Position numbers and translations under genes: made by a program. This document shows, one piece after another, positions 40,774-50,237 of a stretch of DNA of 64,000 nt. Within the stretch, counting starts at the first letter, position 1; each line of letters opens with the position of its first letter. The DNA comes from JABDQZ01 sp963801985 (GTDB lineage: Bacteria; Pseudomonadota; Gammaproteobacteria; Chromatiales; Chromatiaceae), in assembly GCA_963801985.1 (NCBI GenBank), contig CAWDGV010000009.1, positions 114,551 through 178,550 of the forward strand. The letters run 5' to 3'. Below the pieces are notes generated by a model. The model had not been told where the DNA came from. It worked only from the letters and a program-made list of their open reading frames with translations, and ran no database searches.

Positions 40774-41982
40774 TTACACCGACAACGTGCTGACCAACTG
40801 TAAATCAGCCTGGATATCCTTAATATTTTCCAGTCCGACGGCGATACGAATCAAACCCTCGGTAATACCGGTTTCGGCTTTCTGTTCATCAGTCAAACGG
40901 CCGTGAGTGGTAGTCGAAGGATGGGTAATCGTGGTTTTGGTATCGCCGAGGTTGGCCGTAATCGATAACATCCGGGTACTGTCAATCAGGCGCCAGGCAG
41001 CTTCTCTTCCACCTTTGACTTCAAATGACAGGATACCGCCGAAGTCAGACTGCTGCTGCTTTGCTAACTCATGCTGCGGGTGAGATGTCAGGCCGGGAAA
41101 ATAGATCTTCTCAACTGCTGCCTGCTGTTCCAGCCAGTGTGCCAGGGCCAGGGCATTGGCCGAATGTGCTTTCATTCTCAGCTCCAGCGTTTCCAGCCCT
41201 TTCAGGAAAATCCAGGCATTAAACGGACTCAGGGTTGGACCGGCGGTACGCAATACGCCAAAGACTTCCTCACCGACAAGTTTGCTGTCGCCAACGACAG
41301 CACCGCCCATCGCACGCCCCTGCCCGTCCAGGTACTTGGTCGCCGAATGGACAACGATATCTGCACCCAGTTTGAGCGGTTGTTGCAGTGCTGGTGTACA
41401 AAAACAGTTATCAATCACCAGTAACGCGTCATTGGCTTTGGCGAGGTCAGACAGCTCCTTAATATCCGCAATCTGGGTTAACGGGTTGGAAGGAGTTTCC
41501 AGGAACAACAAGCGGGTTTCAGGACGGATTGCCTGTTGCCACTCATCAATATCGACCAGTGAGACAAAGGTAGTTTCCACGCCAAACCTGGCCATGAACT
41601 TGGTAAACAGAATGGTGGTTGTACCAAACACACTGCGCGAACAGACAATATGATCACCTGATTTCAGCAAACCGATACAGGTCGCAAGAATAGCAGCCAT
41701 ACCCGAGCCAAATGCAACGCAGGACTCGCCGTCTTCCAATGCCGCCAGGCGTTCTTCAAATATACGTACCGTTGGATTGGTGAAACGCGAATAAATGTTG
41801 CCCGGTTGTTCGCCACTAAAGCGGGCCGCAGCTTCTGCCGCGCTGGCAAACACATAGCTGGATGTAGGAAAAATAGGCTCTGAATGTTCGCCTTCAGGCG
41901 TGCGATGATGACCGACACGTATCGCTCGCGTGGCAAGTTCCCATTCTTCCTGGTTTGTTAAGTCTTCATAATCAGAGGACAT
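40774..41982 (-). CDS. metZ: O-succinylhomoserine sulfhydrylase
   Basis: 402 residues, Cys/Met-metabolism PLP family (fold type I). Schiff-base lysine in HSATKYLDGQGR, PLP-contacting YSRFTNPT and FGSGMAAI, and substrate loop THPSTTTHGRLT. The H-S-A-T-K-Y-L-D-G-Q-G variant (rather than H-S-x-T-K-Y-x-x-G-H) and NCFCTPALQQPLKLGAD are characteristic of MetZ, which makes homocysteine directly from O-succinylhomoserine and sulfide. AGGT precedes ATG 41982. Monocistronic. Confidence 0.93.
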   Translation of the reverse strand: MSSDYEDLTNQEEWELATRAIRVGHHRTPEGEHSEPIFPTSSYVFASAAEAAARFSGEQPGNIYSRFTNPTVRIFEERLAALEDGESCVAFGSGMAAILATCIGLLKSGDHIVCSRSVFGTTTILFTKFMARFGVETTFVSLVDIDEWQQAIRPETRLLFLETPSNPLTQIADIKELSDLAKANDALLVIDNCFCTPALQQPLKLGADIVVHSATKYLDGQGRAMGGAVVGDSKLVGEEVFGVLRTAGPTLSPFNAWIFLKGLETLELRMKAHSANALALAHWLEQQAAVEKIYFPGLTSHPQHELAKQQQSDFGGILSFEVKGGREAAWRLIDSTRMLSITANLGDTKTTITHPSTTTHGRLTDEQKAETGITEGLIRIAVGLENIKDIQADLQLVSTLSV

Positions 41983-42130
41983 GATGATGTTACCTGTTCA
42001 TATCTGTATATTGCATTGATAACTCCGGGTCTATGCTGCGAAAGCAGGCCAGGGGTTATTAATGATTTATAGTAATTTGTATCTTATCTTGCCGCTTCAA
42101 ACGCATTAAACCGATATTAGGTTTAAAAAT

Positions 42131-42829
42131 TTATAGCGACTTTTTCCAAGCCACCTTGTTTCTTAAATAAACCGGCAAGGCATTTTCTGCATTAACAGCC
42201 ATTCCCTGTTCATAATCGTAAGCTGCAAGCTGTGCGATTTCTTCCGCCCTGGTAATCAGTTGCGGGTAGGTATTTTGCAACTTACAGTCAATAGCCTGGC
42301 TGAGCTGCTCATGGTAACTCTGCCAACCACTGCCTGCCCCAACCCATTCGATATTTTCAGTCGTTGCCGATGTCATACAGCTGACATCGGCCGGACCAAT
42401 CACCTGTTCTTCTCCCAGCAGTTGCATCAACCCATTATCAGCCAGTTGATAGCTTGCCCAGTAAACTTCATCCATGCGCGCATCAAAAGCTGTCAGGACA
42501 TTGGCTTGTTGATACTCCTGGTAAGTACGTTGCGCCAGTGCCCGTAAAGTTGAAACCGGGATCACCGGCAGATCAGCACCAAAGGCAATTCCCTGGATTA
42601 CCCCGGTGGCAATACGCACTCCGGTGAAAGCTCCCGGCCCCCGTCCAAAAGCCAGGGCATCGAGCTGCGAAATGGCCAGGCCGGCTTCAGACAGCAGTTC
42701 ATCCAGCATCGGCAATATCAGTTCCGCATGTTTCCTCGGCTGGATCTCCATGCGGGTTATCAACTGTTGGCCATTCAACAAGGCAGCAGAACAACCTTCT
42801 GTTGCAGTATCAATCGCAAGTAATTTCAT
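42131..42829 (-). CDS. tsaB: tRNA t6A modification protein TsaB
   Basis: 232 residues of the ASKHA fold. MKLLAIDTATEGCSAAL, RKHAELILPMLDELL and ALAFGRGPGAFTGVRIATGV are diagnostic of TsaB (YeaZ), which dimerises with TsaD to attach threonylcarbamoyl to A37 of ANN-decoding tRNAs. It overlaps yoaA by 4 bp on the same strand, an arrangement also seen in Enterobacteria. Confidence 0.95.
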   Translation of the reverse strand: MKLLAIDTATEGCSAALLNGQQLITRMEIQPRKHAELILPMLDELLSEAGLAISQLDALAFGRGPGAFTGVRIATGVIQGIAFGADLPVIPVSTLRALAQRTYQEYQQANVLTAFDARMDEVYWASYQLADNGLMQLLGEEQVIGPADVSCMTSATTENIEWVGAGSGWQSYHEQLSQAIDCKLQNTYPQLITRAEEIAQLAAYDYEQGMAVNAENALPVYLRNKVAWKKSL

Positions 42830-44739
42830 TGCTCAAAAAACCTGTTTATATCATCCAGCTCACGCGTACGCGCAAAGTCAGGCATGCTGTTTAAAAAAAT
42901 CTTGCCATAAGGCTTGGAACGCGACAGCAGGCGCGGATCACAAACCACCAGTACACCGCGGTCTTCTTCATCCCTGATCAACCTGCCCGCTCCCTGCTTT
43001 AATGCGATGGCTGCCTGTGGCACCTGGAACTCCATGAATGGGTTACCCCCTTTCTTGCGTAATGCATCAATGCGGGCCTGCAGCACGGGATCACCGGGTG
43101 AAGCAAAAGGCAGCTTGTCGATTATGACACAGGACAGCGCTTCACCACGCACATCGACGCCCTCCCAGAAACTGGCTGTTCCCAGTAACACCGCGTTACC
43201 CAGTTTACGAAACTGTTCGAGCAGTTCATTTTTTGACATGGTTCCCTGGATCAATATCGGGAAATCCAGTTCATCTTTAAGAATGTCGGCTGCCTCGTAC
43301 ATGGCCCGGTAACTGGTATACAACAGAAAAGCCCTGCCCTGGCTGTGTTCCAGGATATCGATACTCAGCCTGGCGACTTCCTTGTTGTAGTCACGATGGT
43401 TAGGTTCTGGCAGTCCGCGTGGTACATACCATAAAGCCTGGTGCTGGTAATCAAACGGACTGTCCCATTGCCGGGTGGCCGCGTCATAGACACCCAGTTG
43501 CTGCTGAAAATGACTGAAATTGCCATTGACTGACAGAGTAGCGGATGTAAAAACCCAGCATGCCGGGTGACGTTGCATTTGCGCAGCAAACACATCAGAA
43601 ATTTCCAACGGTGTCAGGTTAAAGCGAAAACTCTGCCGATGCGTTTCAAACCAGCGAATATCATTATCGCCTTCTTCAGGCTGACTGATCTTGTTGAGCT
43701 GGGACAGTAAAACCTCGGCACGTTCAATACAGCTGTCCATTCCCTTGGAACGGCCCTGCAAGGTTTTCAGCAAAATGCCAAGCTCCTGCAGCTGCTTTTT
43801 AACATCATCGATTGCATTGACCAGGCGATCATCGCTCCTGACTTCCTGCCAGCCTCCTCTACGGGGGTCAAGACCAAATAGCAAGCGCAGGTCCTTGACT
43901 GATTTTGACAGGTTGGCTGTATCGGTCAGTAGCTTGGGCAGGTCTCCTATCTCGCGATGGTATTCTGCATCGATATCACGCGTCAGCTCAATGAGCTGGC
44001 GTCCGCTGACAGTGAGGCCAAAAAAGTTACTTGCCACCTCGGGCAACTGGTGAGCTTCATCAATAACAAAACAATCTGTAGCCGGCAGCAGTTCGCCAAA
44101 ACCATCATCTTTCAATGAGAAATCTGCACATAACAGGTGATGGTTGATGACCACAACATCAGCTTCCTGTGCCTCCCGGCGGGCCTCAACCAGGTGGCAA
44201 TGCTTGAATGAAGGACATTCCTGGCCGAGGCAGTTTTCTGCGGTAGAGGTCACCAGTGGCCAGATCATGGAGTCTTCAGGAATATCACTCACCTCGGCAA
44301 TATCGCCCCGGCGCGTAACAGTTGACCACTCGCGAATTCTTGCCAGTTGCTCGGCATTGTCCTTGCGGTGACCTCGTATATCAGTCAGGGCATGGTCCAT
44401 GCGATTCAGACACAGATAGTTTGATCGTCCCTTGAGCAGGGCCGCTTTTACCGGTACCGACAAAAGCTCACGGATTCTGGGCAGGTCACGGTGAAACAAC
44501 TGGTCCTGCAGATTTTTTGTCCCGGTGGAAATGATCGCTTTTTTTCCAGAGACTAGAACCGGCACGAGATAGGCAAAGGTTTTACCCGTACCGGTACCGG
44601 CTTCGCAAATCAGCGTTTCACCTGATTCGATGATTTCAGCTACCGCTGTAGCCATTTCAAATTGCTGTTCCCGATAGGAAAAACCGTCAATCTGTTGTGC
44701 AAGCAGTCCGTCGGGACCAAGGATTTCGGTTAATTCCAT
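42826..44739 (-). CDS. yoaA: DinG-family helicase YoaA
   Basis: 637 residues. Walker A CEAGTGTGKTFAYLVPVL (residues about 46-54), FeS-cluster cysteines in CLNRMDHAL, CLGQECPSFKHC, DEAH box VIDEAHQLPEVA, and helicase motifs ending with LKQGAGRLIRDEEDRGVLVV. This is the XPD-like 5'-3' helicase group; E. coli YoaA works with HolC in repair of replication forks. Length matches YoaA (636). Translationally coupled to tsaB. Confidence 0.94.
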   Translation of the reverse strand: MELTEILGPDGLLAQQIDGFSYREQQFEMATAVAEIIESGETLICEAGTGTGKTFAYLVPVLVSGKKAIISTGTKNLQDQLFHRDLPRIRELLSVPVKAALLKGRSNYLCLNRMDHALTDIRGHRKDNAEQLARIREWSTVTRRGDIAEVSDIPEDSMIWPLVTSTAENCLGQECPSFKHCHLVEARREAQEADVVVINHHLLCADFSLKDDGFGELLPATDCFVIDEAHQLPEVASNFFGLTVSGRQLIELTRDIDAEYHREIGDLPKLLTDTANLSKSVKDLRLLFGLDPRRGGWQEVRSDDRLVNAIDDVKKQLQELGILLKTLQGRSKGMDSCIERAEVLLSQLNKISQPEEGDNDIRWFETHRQSFRFNLTPLEISDVFAAQMQRHPACWVFTSATLSVNGNFSHFQQQLGVYDAATRQWDSPFDYQHQALWYVPRGLPEPNHRDYNKEVARLSIDILEHSQGRAFLLYTSYRAMYEAADILKDELDFPILIQGTMSKNELLEQFRKLGNAVLLGTASFWEGVDVRGEALSCVIIDKLPFASPGDPVLQARIDALRKKGGNPFMEFQVPQAAIALKQGAGRLIRDEEDRGVLVVCDPRLLSRSKPYGKIFLNSMPDFARTRELDDINRFFEQ

Positions 44740-44762
44740 GCAGATTACTACTGGGCCAGCCC

Positions 44763-45239
44763 TTATTCAGGAATGATGCCCTTGTCGCTGGTCCAGGCCA
44801 GCCGGGCGATTTTCTTGAATTTAGCCAGCGACAAAGCACCACGCTTTGCCCGGCTACTGGAAGACTCATACATGTGTTCCTCAAGATCATCACGATAGGC
44901 TTCGTAAATTTCTGTTGGCATGTATTGATGATCGAGGATCACCAGCAACACGCAATCCCATTCCTGGTTTACGTTGAGCTGCCCAAGACGTTGATTGCTC
45001 TTTGTCTCATCGAACACGGCACGGGATTTAATCTGGATGCGTAGATTATTTCGCGCCGGGTCAATGGCATCATAACCGACCGCACCCTCCGGCTTTGCCT
45101 CCAGGTTCAGCAGGCGCATAGCATCATGCTCAGCAATTTCACTACTGATGCCTGGTAAAGGCTTACCCATGGTTTCCCGGTATTCAGCTGCCAGAATACG
45201 TGCCTGGGCAATCAGTTTATCCGCCGCATACAAAGCCAA
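44763..45239 (-). CDS. Putative PD-(D/E)xK nuclease-fold protein
   Basis: 158 residues. An N-terminal helical region is followed by EGAVGYDAIDPARNNLRIQIKSRAVF, where D in GYDAI and the Q-I-K triad (in place of E-x-K) have the spacing of a PD-(D/E)xK nuclease core, then strands LLVILDHQYMPTEIYEA. The C-terminus is basic (SSRAKRGALSLAKFKKIA). DUF6998-like proteins have this pattern. It could be a nuclease or a degenerate, DNA-binding relative. It is upstream of yoaA on the same strand (23 bp), so co-expression with repair genes is likely. Confidence 0.55.
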   Translation of the reverse strand: MALYAADKLIAQARILAAEYRETMGKPLPGISSEIAEHDAMRLLNLEAKPEGAVGYDAIDPARNNLRIQIKSRAVFDETKSNQRLGQLNVNQEWDCVLLVILDHQYMPTEIYEAYRDDLEEHMYESSSSRAKRGALSLAKFKKIARLAWTSDKGIIPE

Positions 45240-45330
45240 AGCTATATTCCCATCGTGAAATAAAAATGATCAGACCTTTATAATTATAATCCAGTTTCGA
45301 GTAAATTGCTCTATCTATATGAATTTTATA

Positions 45331-45885
45331 TTAATTCAATGCCATCGCCTGTTGCCTTACACGGGCTGCACCCGCCGTATCACCCATCAGGTTTTTCATT
45401 TTCGCAATCAAAAGCAAATTATCTTTTTTCAATACCAGTTGGTCTGGAGTGATCATGGTATTGGACTTGGCGGCAATTTCGGCTGCCATGGCATACATCT
45501 GCTGGCGTGCCCGCAAGTGCGCCAGTAAATTCCAGGAGCCGGCATTATCCGGCTGAATGGAAATAGCACGCTCCAGCGTCTTGGCGGCTGCGATTAAATC
45601 TCCAGCATCAATCTGCAGCTGTGCGCGTTCGTGCAGCAGTTCGACAGCTCGGTTGGTAGCAGGCTTGACCGAAGTAGAAGCAGTCGTCGTTGTCGTTCCG
45701 GCTGCAGGTACGGGCGCAGGTGCCTGCAACGGGGTAATCACGACACTGCCTTCCTGCCTGGGCGCCTGCGTCGGACTGACAGCACCATCCCGGCTGATAA
45801 CAGGTGCCGGCTCACCCTGCCTGGGTTTGGTTGTACAACCACTCACGGCAATGAAAAAAGTAATTAAAACGATAAAAAAACGCAT
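45331..45885 (-). CDS. TPR lipoprotein, candidate PBP1b activator (LpoP-like)
   Basis: 184 residues: signal with lipobox VSGC (lipidated Cys 17), a Pro/Thr/Ala-rich linker (residues about 20-80, able to cross the periplasm), then TPR-like repeats (AVELLHERAQLQIDAGDLIA, AAKTLERAISIQPDNAGSWN). It lies 46 bp downstream of mrcB on the same strand. Pseudomonas aeruginosa LpoP, also a TPR lipoprotein encoded beside its PBP1b gene, activates that synthase; the same role is inferred here from architecture and position. Confidence 0.78.
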   Translation of the reverse strand: MRFFIVLITFFIAVSGCTTKPRQGEPAPVISRDGAVSPTQAPRQEGSVVITPLQAPAPVPAAGTTTTTASTSVKPATNRAVELLHERAQLQIDAGDLIAAAKTLERAISIQPDNAGSWNLLAHLRARQQMYAMAAEIAAKSNTMITPDQLVLKKDNLLLIAKMKNLMGDTAGAARVRQQAMALN

Positions 45886-45931
45886 AAATGGACAAGCTCT
45901 GATTTCAATAACAGGCCTATTCTATGTTGCT

Positions 45932-48307
45932 TCAGTCAAAAAAACGATCGAAAAAACTTTTATTCTTTTCCATACACCCGGATTCGATACGCGGACCATA
46001 ACCCTGTTGAAACGGTATCTGCGCAGCATGTTCACATTTTTCTGAAGCCAGCAGGCCATTATTCAGATCGATCCAGACTAACTCGGTATCCGCGGTCGGA
46101 TACAGGGCAAGCGGAACTGTTTCAATAGCTTTAACGATACTACCCCAAACCTGCATGGCTCCTTGCGACCCCGTCAAACCGGCCACCTTGTTATCATCAC
46201 GTCCCAGCCAGACGGTTGCCACCAGGTTAGTGGAAAAGCCGGCAAACCAGCTGTCACGCAAATCATTGGTTGTGCCGGTTTTGCCTGCCAGGCGGTAATT
46301 GGATGGAACAACGGCATTCAGTCCCCGTGCCGTACCAGATGAAACCACTGTCTGCAAAGCCGTATTAAGCAGGTAAACCGAGGTTGCCGGTAATGTCTGC
46401 TTAACCGTCAATGGATAGCGCTGCAATGGCTGGTTCTCATGATCCAGCACTTCCCGGATAGTGCGCAGTGAAGAATAAAAGCCGCCGGCAGACAGGGTCT
46501 GGTAGATCTGCGTGACTTCCAGCGGTGACAAAGACAATGCACCCAGCAGCAGTGAGGGATAAGGCTTCACCGGACGACTGACACCCGCTTTACGAATGGT
46601 GTCAGCAACAGCCGACAAGCCGATAGCCATACCGAGGTTAACGGTAGCCAGGTTATAGGAATTTGCCAGGGCACTGATCAGGGGAACATCACCATGCGAG
46701 CGCTTATCGTAGTTTTTGGGCGTCCAGGTGTCACCATTTGGCAACTTCATACTGACCGGCTCATCACTGATCTTTGTGACCAGTGAATATTTATCCGGCT
46801 GCATCAAGGCAGTGAGATACACCAGCGGCTTAATTAGCGAGCCGATTGGGCGAACAGCATCCAGCGCGCGGTTGAAACCGGAGTATGTGCTCTCACGACC
46901 ACCCACCACTGCCAGGACCTCGCCACTGGATGGGGTGGCAATAACCGCGGCAACCTGCAATTTACCTGCAGGCAGCTTGTGCTTTTTCTCAAGCCGGTCG
47001 AGGGCAACACGGGCCTGTTTCTCTGCCTTGTCCTGCACCCATGGGTCCAGCGTGGTAAAAATCCTCAGGCCTTCCGAGGTCAGGTCTTCTTCCTGGTAAT
47101 CACGATGCAATTGTTTGCGTACCAGCTTGATAAATGCCGGGTAACCGCGATGCCCGCCCTGCTTGCCCCGAACAATGCCAAGGCCGGCGTTTTTGGCTTT
47201 GTCCGCTTCCACCGCAGAAACAATGCCCAGGTCATGCATGATGTCGATCACCAGGTCACGTCTTTTCTTCGCACGCTCAGGGTGGCGCCATGGATCGTAA
47301 AAGGAAGGTCCCTTGATCAATCCGACCATCAGGGCGATCTTTGAAAGGTCGAGTTCTTTTAAAGGTCGATTGAAATAAAAGTGGCTGCCCAGTCCAAAAC
47401 CATGGATAGCCCGCTGACCATCCTGTCCGAGGTAGATCTCATTGGCATAGGCTTCCAGGATTTCGTCCTTGGCATAACGCGCATCAACAATCAGGGCCAT
47501 CAAGGCTTCATTGAGTTTCCTGGCCAGCGTTCTCTCACTGCTGAGGAAAAAGTTTTTTACCAGCTGCTGTGTCAGGGTGCTGCCCCCCTGCACCACCTGG
47601 CCGGCCTTCAGGTTCGCCAGCAAGGCACGGAAAATGGACTTGGGATTGACGCCATGGTGCTGATAGAAATCCCGGTCTTCCACTGCGATCAAGGCCTGTA
47701 TCAACATTTCCGGAATATCCGAATACTTGACCAGAATACGGTCTTCGTTATGGCTCGGGTAGATACTCTCGATCATCGGCGCTTCAAGCCTGATAATGGC
47801 TTCTTCACGACCACTGTTTCGATCAACAATTTTATTGATCATCTTCCCGCTGAACTGAATTTTTAACGACTGCGCAGCCACTGCCTCATCCCAGAACTGG
47901 AATGCCCGAGTATTTACCAGGTGATGATCTTTCCTGGCACCCCAGGTTCCGGCTGCCTGGGGCTGTTTCTGCTTGCTATAGCCCAGGCGCTGGAGCTCTG
48001 CCTCAAGCTGTTGCGGGGTAACCTGCGCACCAGCATACAGTTCCAGTGGCCGGCCATACACACGGGCCGGCACAGCCCAGCGCTTACCTTCAAACTTAAC
48101 GACAACCTGTTGACTCAGATAAAGCGAATAAAGAAACACGACGACCAGCGAAAATAATACAAACATGAAAAACAAACGCTTGAAATTCATTCCCTTGGAT
48201 TGCCTTGCGCGAGCGGATTTCGTACGGGTGTTTTTTCTGGCGTTCGTTTTTTTGGTAACGGCTTTTTTACGTGTTGTTTTTTTTCTGGTGGTTTTTTTTG
48301 CGGTCAT
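45932..48307 (-). CDS. mrcB: Penicillin-binding protein 1b (bifunctional)
   Basis: 791 residues. A very basic cytoplasmic tail (Lys/Arg/Thr repeats, 1-40), one membrane helix (about 45-67), UB2H-like domain (VVKFEGKRWAVPARVYGRPL onward), glycosyltransferase GT51 (AVEDRDFYQHHGVNPKSIFR with catalytic Glu; GGSTLTQQLVKNFFLS), and transpeptidase with S-x-x-K in GSLIKPLVYL, S-x-N in NSYNLATVN and K-T-G in AGKTGTTNDLRDSWFAG. It polymerises and cross-links peptidoglycan. The lipoprotein just downstream is its likely activator. Confidence 0.96.
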   Translation of the reverse strand: MTAKKTTRKKTTRKKAVTKKTNARKNTRTKSARARQSKGMNFKRLFFMFVLFSLVVVFLYSLYLSQQVVVKFEGKRWAVPARVYGRPLELYAGAQVTPQQLEAELQRLGYSKQKQPQAAGTWGARKDHHLVNTRAFQFWDEAVAAQSLKIQFSGKMINKIVDRNSGREEAIIRLEAPMIESIYPSHNEDRILVKYSDIPEMLIQALIAVEDRDFYQHHGVNPKSIFRALLANLKAGQVVQGGSTLTQQLVKNFFLSSERTLARKLNEALMALIVDARYAKDEILEAYANEIYLGQDGQRAIHGFGLGSHFYFNRPLKELDLSKIALMVGLIKGPSFYDPWRHPERAKKRRDLVIDIMHDLGIVSAVEADKAKNAGLGIVRGKQGGHRGYPAFIKLVRKQLHRDYQEEDLTSEGLRIFTTLDPWVQDKAEKQARVALDRLEKKHKLPAGKLQVAAVIATPSSGEVLAVVGGRESTYSGFNRALDAVRPIGSLIKPLVYLTALMQPDKYSLVTKISDEPVSMKLPNGDTWTPKNYDKRSHGDVPLISALANSYNLATVNLGMAIGLSAVADTIRKAGVSRPVKPYPSLLLGALSLSPLEVTQIYQTLSAGGFYSSLRTIREVLDHENQPLQRYPLTVKQTLPATSVYLLNTALQTVVSSGTARGLNAVVPSNYRLAGKTGTTNDLRDSWFAGFSTNLVATVWLGRDDNKVAGLTGSQGAMQVWGSIVKAIETVPLALYPTADTELVWIDLNNGLLASEKCEHAAQIPFQQGYGPRIESGCMEKNKSFFDRFFD

Positions 48308-48328
48308 AGATTACTTGGCAGGCAATGC

Positions 48329-49119
48329 TTAACTTTTTATGCCGACCCCTCTTTTAAGCAACAGCAGGCTGACAAATGCCAGCAGCACAATAAAGGCCAG
48401 TATAATGAAAAAAGCTATCGCAACAGGAATATCGCTGGTACCGAGCAATCCATACCTGAACGCATTAATCATGTAGAACACCGGGTTGATCATGGACATA
48501 CCCTGCCAGAATTCAGGCAACATGCTGATCGAATAAAACACGCCTCCCAGATAGGTCAAAGGTGTTAACACAAAGGTTGGAATAATGGAAATATCGTCGA
48601 AACTGTTGGCGTAAATAGCATTGATAAAACCTGCCATGGCAAACAGAATCGAGGTTAACAGGAACACCAGCAAAGTAATGCTGTAACTGTGGATCTGCCA
48701 GTCCGAAAAAAACATCGAAACCAAAGTGACGACAACACCGACGATAACACCCCGGACAACACCACCACCCACATATCCGGCAAGAATCACCGAATTGGGC
48801 ACCGGTGCTATCAACAGCTCTTCAACATGGCGCTGAAATTTGCTGCTGTAAAAACTGGAGACCACGTTGGCATAGGAATTGGAGATGACCGACATCAAAA
48901 TCAGACCTGGCACGATAAAATCGATATAACGGAAAGCCATCCATTTCACCAATCTGCTCACCAATCAGTTTGCCAAAGATGATGAAATACAGGGCCGTGG
49001 TAATTGCCGAAGGCAGAACCGTCTGAATCCAGATACGCAGTAAAGCGCAGGACTTCCTTGGTCAGGATGGTTTTGAAGGCGAGTGAAGTATCTATCCGGA
49101 TACATCCAGTCCATCCCAT
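48329..49119 (-). pseudogene. ABC-2 transporter permease, frameshifted
   Basis: The intact last part (48329-48964, about 211 codons) covers FRYIDFIVPGLILMSVISNS, EELLIAPVPNSVILAGYVGG and TYLGGVFYSISMLP, the YadH-type permease. The N-terminal part reads in other frames: MGWTGCIRIDTSLAFKTILT then KEVLRFT from 49119, and RIWIQTVLPSAITTALYFII then FGKLIGEQIGEMDGF. Frame breaks lie near 49036 and 48945, each a single extra base. Motifs are intact in all pieces, so this is either a recent pseudogene or sequencing error. Works with the adjacent ATPase. Confidence 0.8.
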
Positions 49120-49130
49120 TCACCGACCCG

Positions 49131-50063
49131 CTAGCACGGCTTGTCTCCAGTACCCACCATTTCAAGAAACAGTTGTTCCAGGCGGTTCTGCTTGTTGCGC
49201 AAGCTCGAAATGCGAATATTTGCCGCCGCAAATCGGCAAACATCTGGGTCAGATCCGTATCCTGATGCAGGTTCAACTCAAGGTTGTTTCATCAAGCTGG
49301 ACCGGGTTATAAGCCTCAAGGCCGCGCAATGAATCAACCGGCTGCAGGCTGCTCAGATACGAAGTCCTCGCGTATGCATGCGACGAAGCAAGGCCGACAT
49401 GCCGGATTTTTCGATAATTTGATCCACAATTGATGATCGCGATATTCCGGCACAGGCTTTCGGCCTCTTCCAGATAATGGGTGGTAAGAATAATGGTGGT
49501 ACCCTGCTGGTTGATTTCTCGCAGGAAGTCCCACATGGAACGGCGAATCTCGATATCCACGCCTGCCGTGGGCTCATCGAGAATCAGCAGCCGGGGCCGT
49601 GCACCAGCGCCCGGGCAATCATCAGCCGCCGTTTCATCCCACCGGAGAGCGACCGCGACCCTGTGTCACGCTTGTCCCACAGATCGAGCTTGGTCAGGTA
49701 TTTTTCGGCACGCTCGATAGGCTTCCCGCCGGGGCAGATGCCATAAAACCCCGCCTGGTTAATAACAATTTCCCCACAGGTTCAAACTGGTTAAAGTTAA
49801 ATTCCTGCGGCACCAGGCCGAATCTGTTGCTTCACCTTGACAGGCTCTTTATCCAGATCGTAGCCCATAACCTCGACCGTACCGGAAGACTTGTTAACCA
49901 GCGAACTGATAATGCCGATAGCAGTCGATTTACCCGCTCCATTTGGTCCCAGCAATGCAAAAAAATCACCCAGTTCAACCTCAAGATTGATGCCACTGAG
50001 TGCCTGCAAACCACCAGGATAAGTCTTGCAGAGATTGTTAATAGACAGCGCTTGTGTAGACAT
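49131..50063 (-). pseudogene. ABC transporter ATP-binding protein (YadG-type), frameshifted
   Basis: The N-terminal part (50063-49810) has LCKTYPGGLQALSGINLEVE and Walker A LLGPNGAGKSTAIG. After a break near 49815 the frame continues GLVPQEFNFNQFEPV; further breaks lie near 49770, 49605 and 49425. Later pieces contain the signature LSGGMKRRLMIARALVHGP, Walker B LLILDEPTAGVDIEIRR and H-loop TTIILTTHYLEEAE. It ends at about 49131. At least one break is in a C run (GGCCCC before GGCTGC). All catalytic motifs are present. The pair would form an exporter, known in E. coli as YadGH. Confidence 0.78.
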
Positions 50064-50237
50064 GATGCTTCAGAAAATGACAGAAGCAGAAATTATCGCA
50101 GATAAGCGGCAAGGCTTACAGGTATTCAGGTCGCAAAAAGTGATTTTTGCCCTGTCGTGTCTTTTCCAGCGAAAGTCATACCGGTTTCGCCACCATTAAC
50201 ATCATAAAAAGCAATTTTTAAAGAATGTTGGTATTTT

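Noticed and set aside
48965..49276. 103-codon minus-strand frame between ABC fragments
   Set aside because: A chimera of out-of-frame pieces of the ATPase end and permease start; the true frames give the family sequence.
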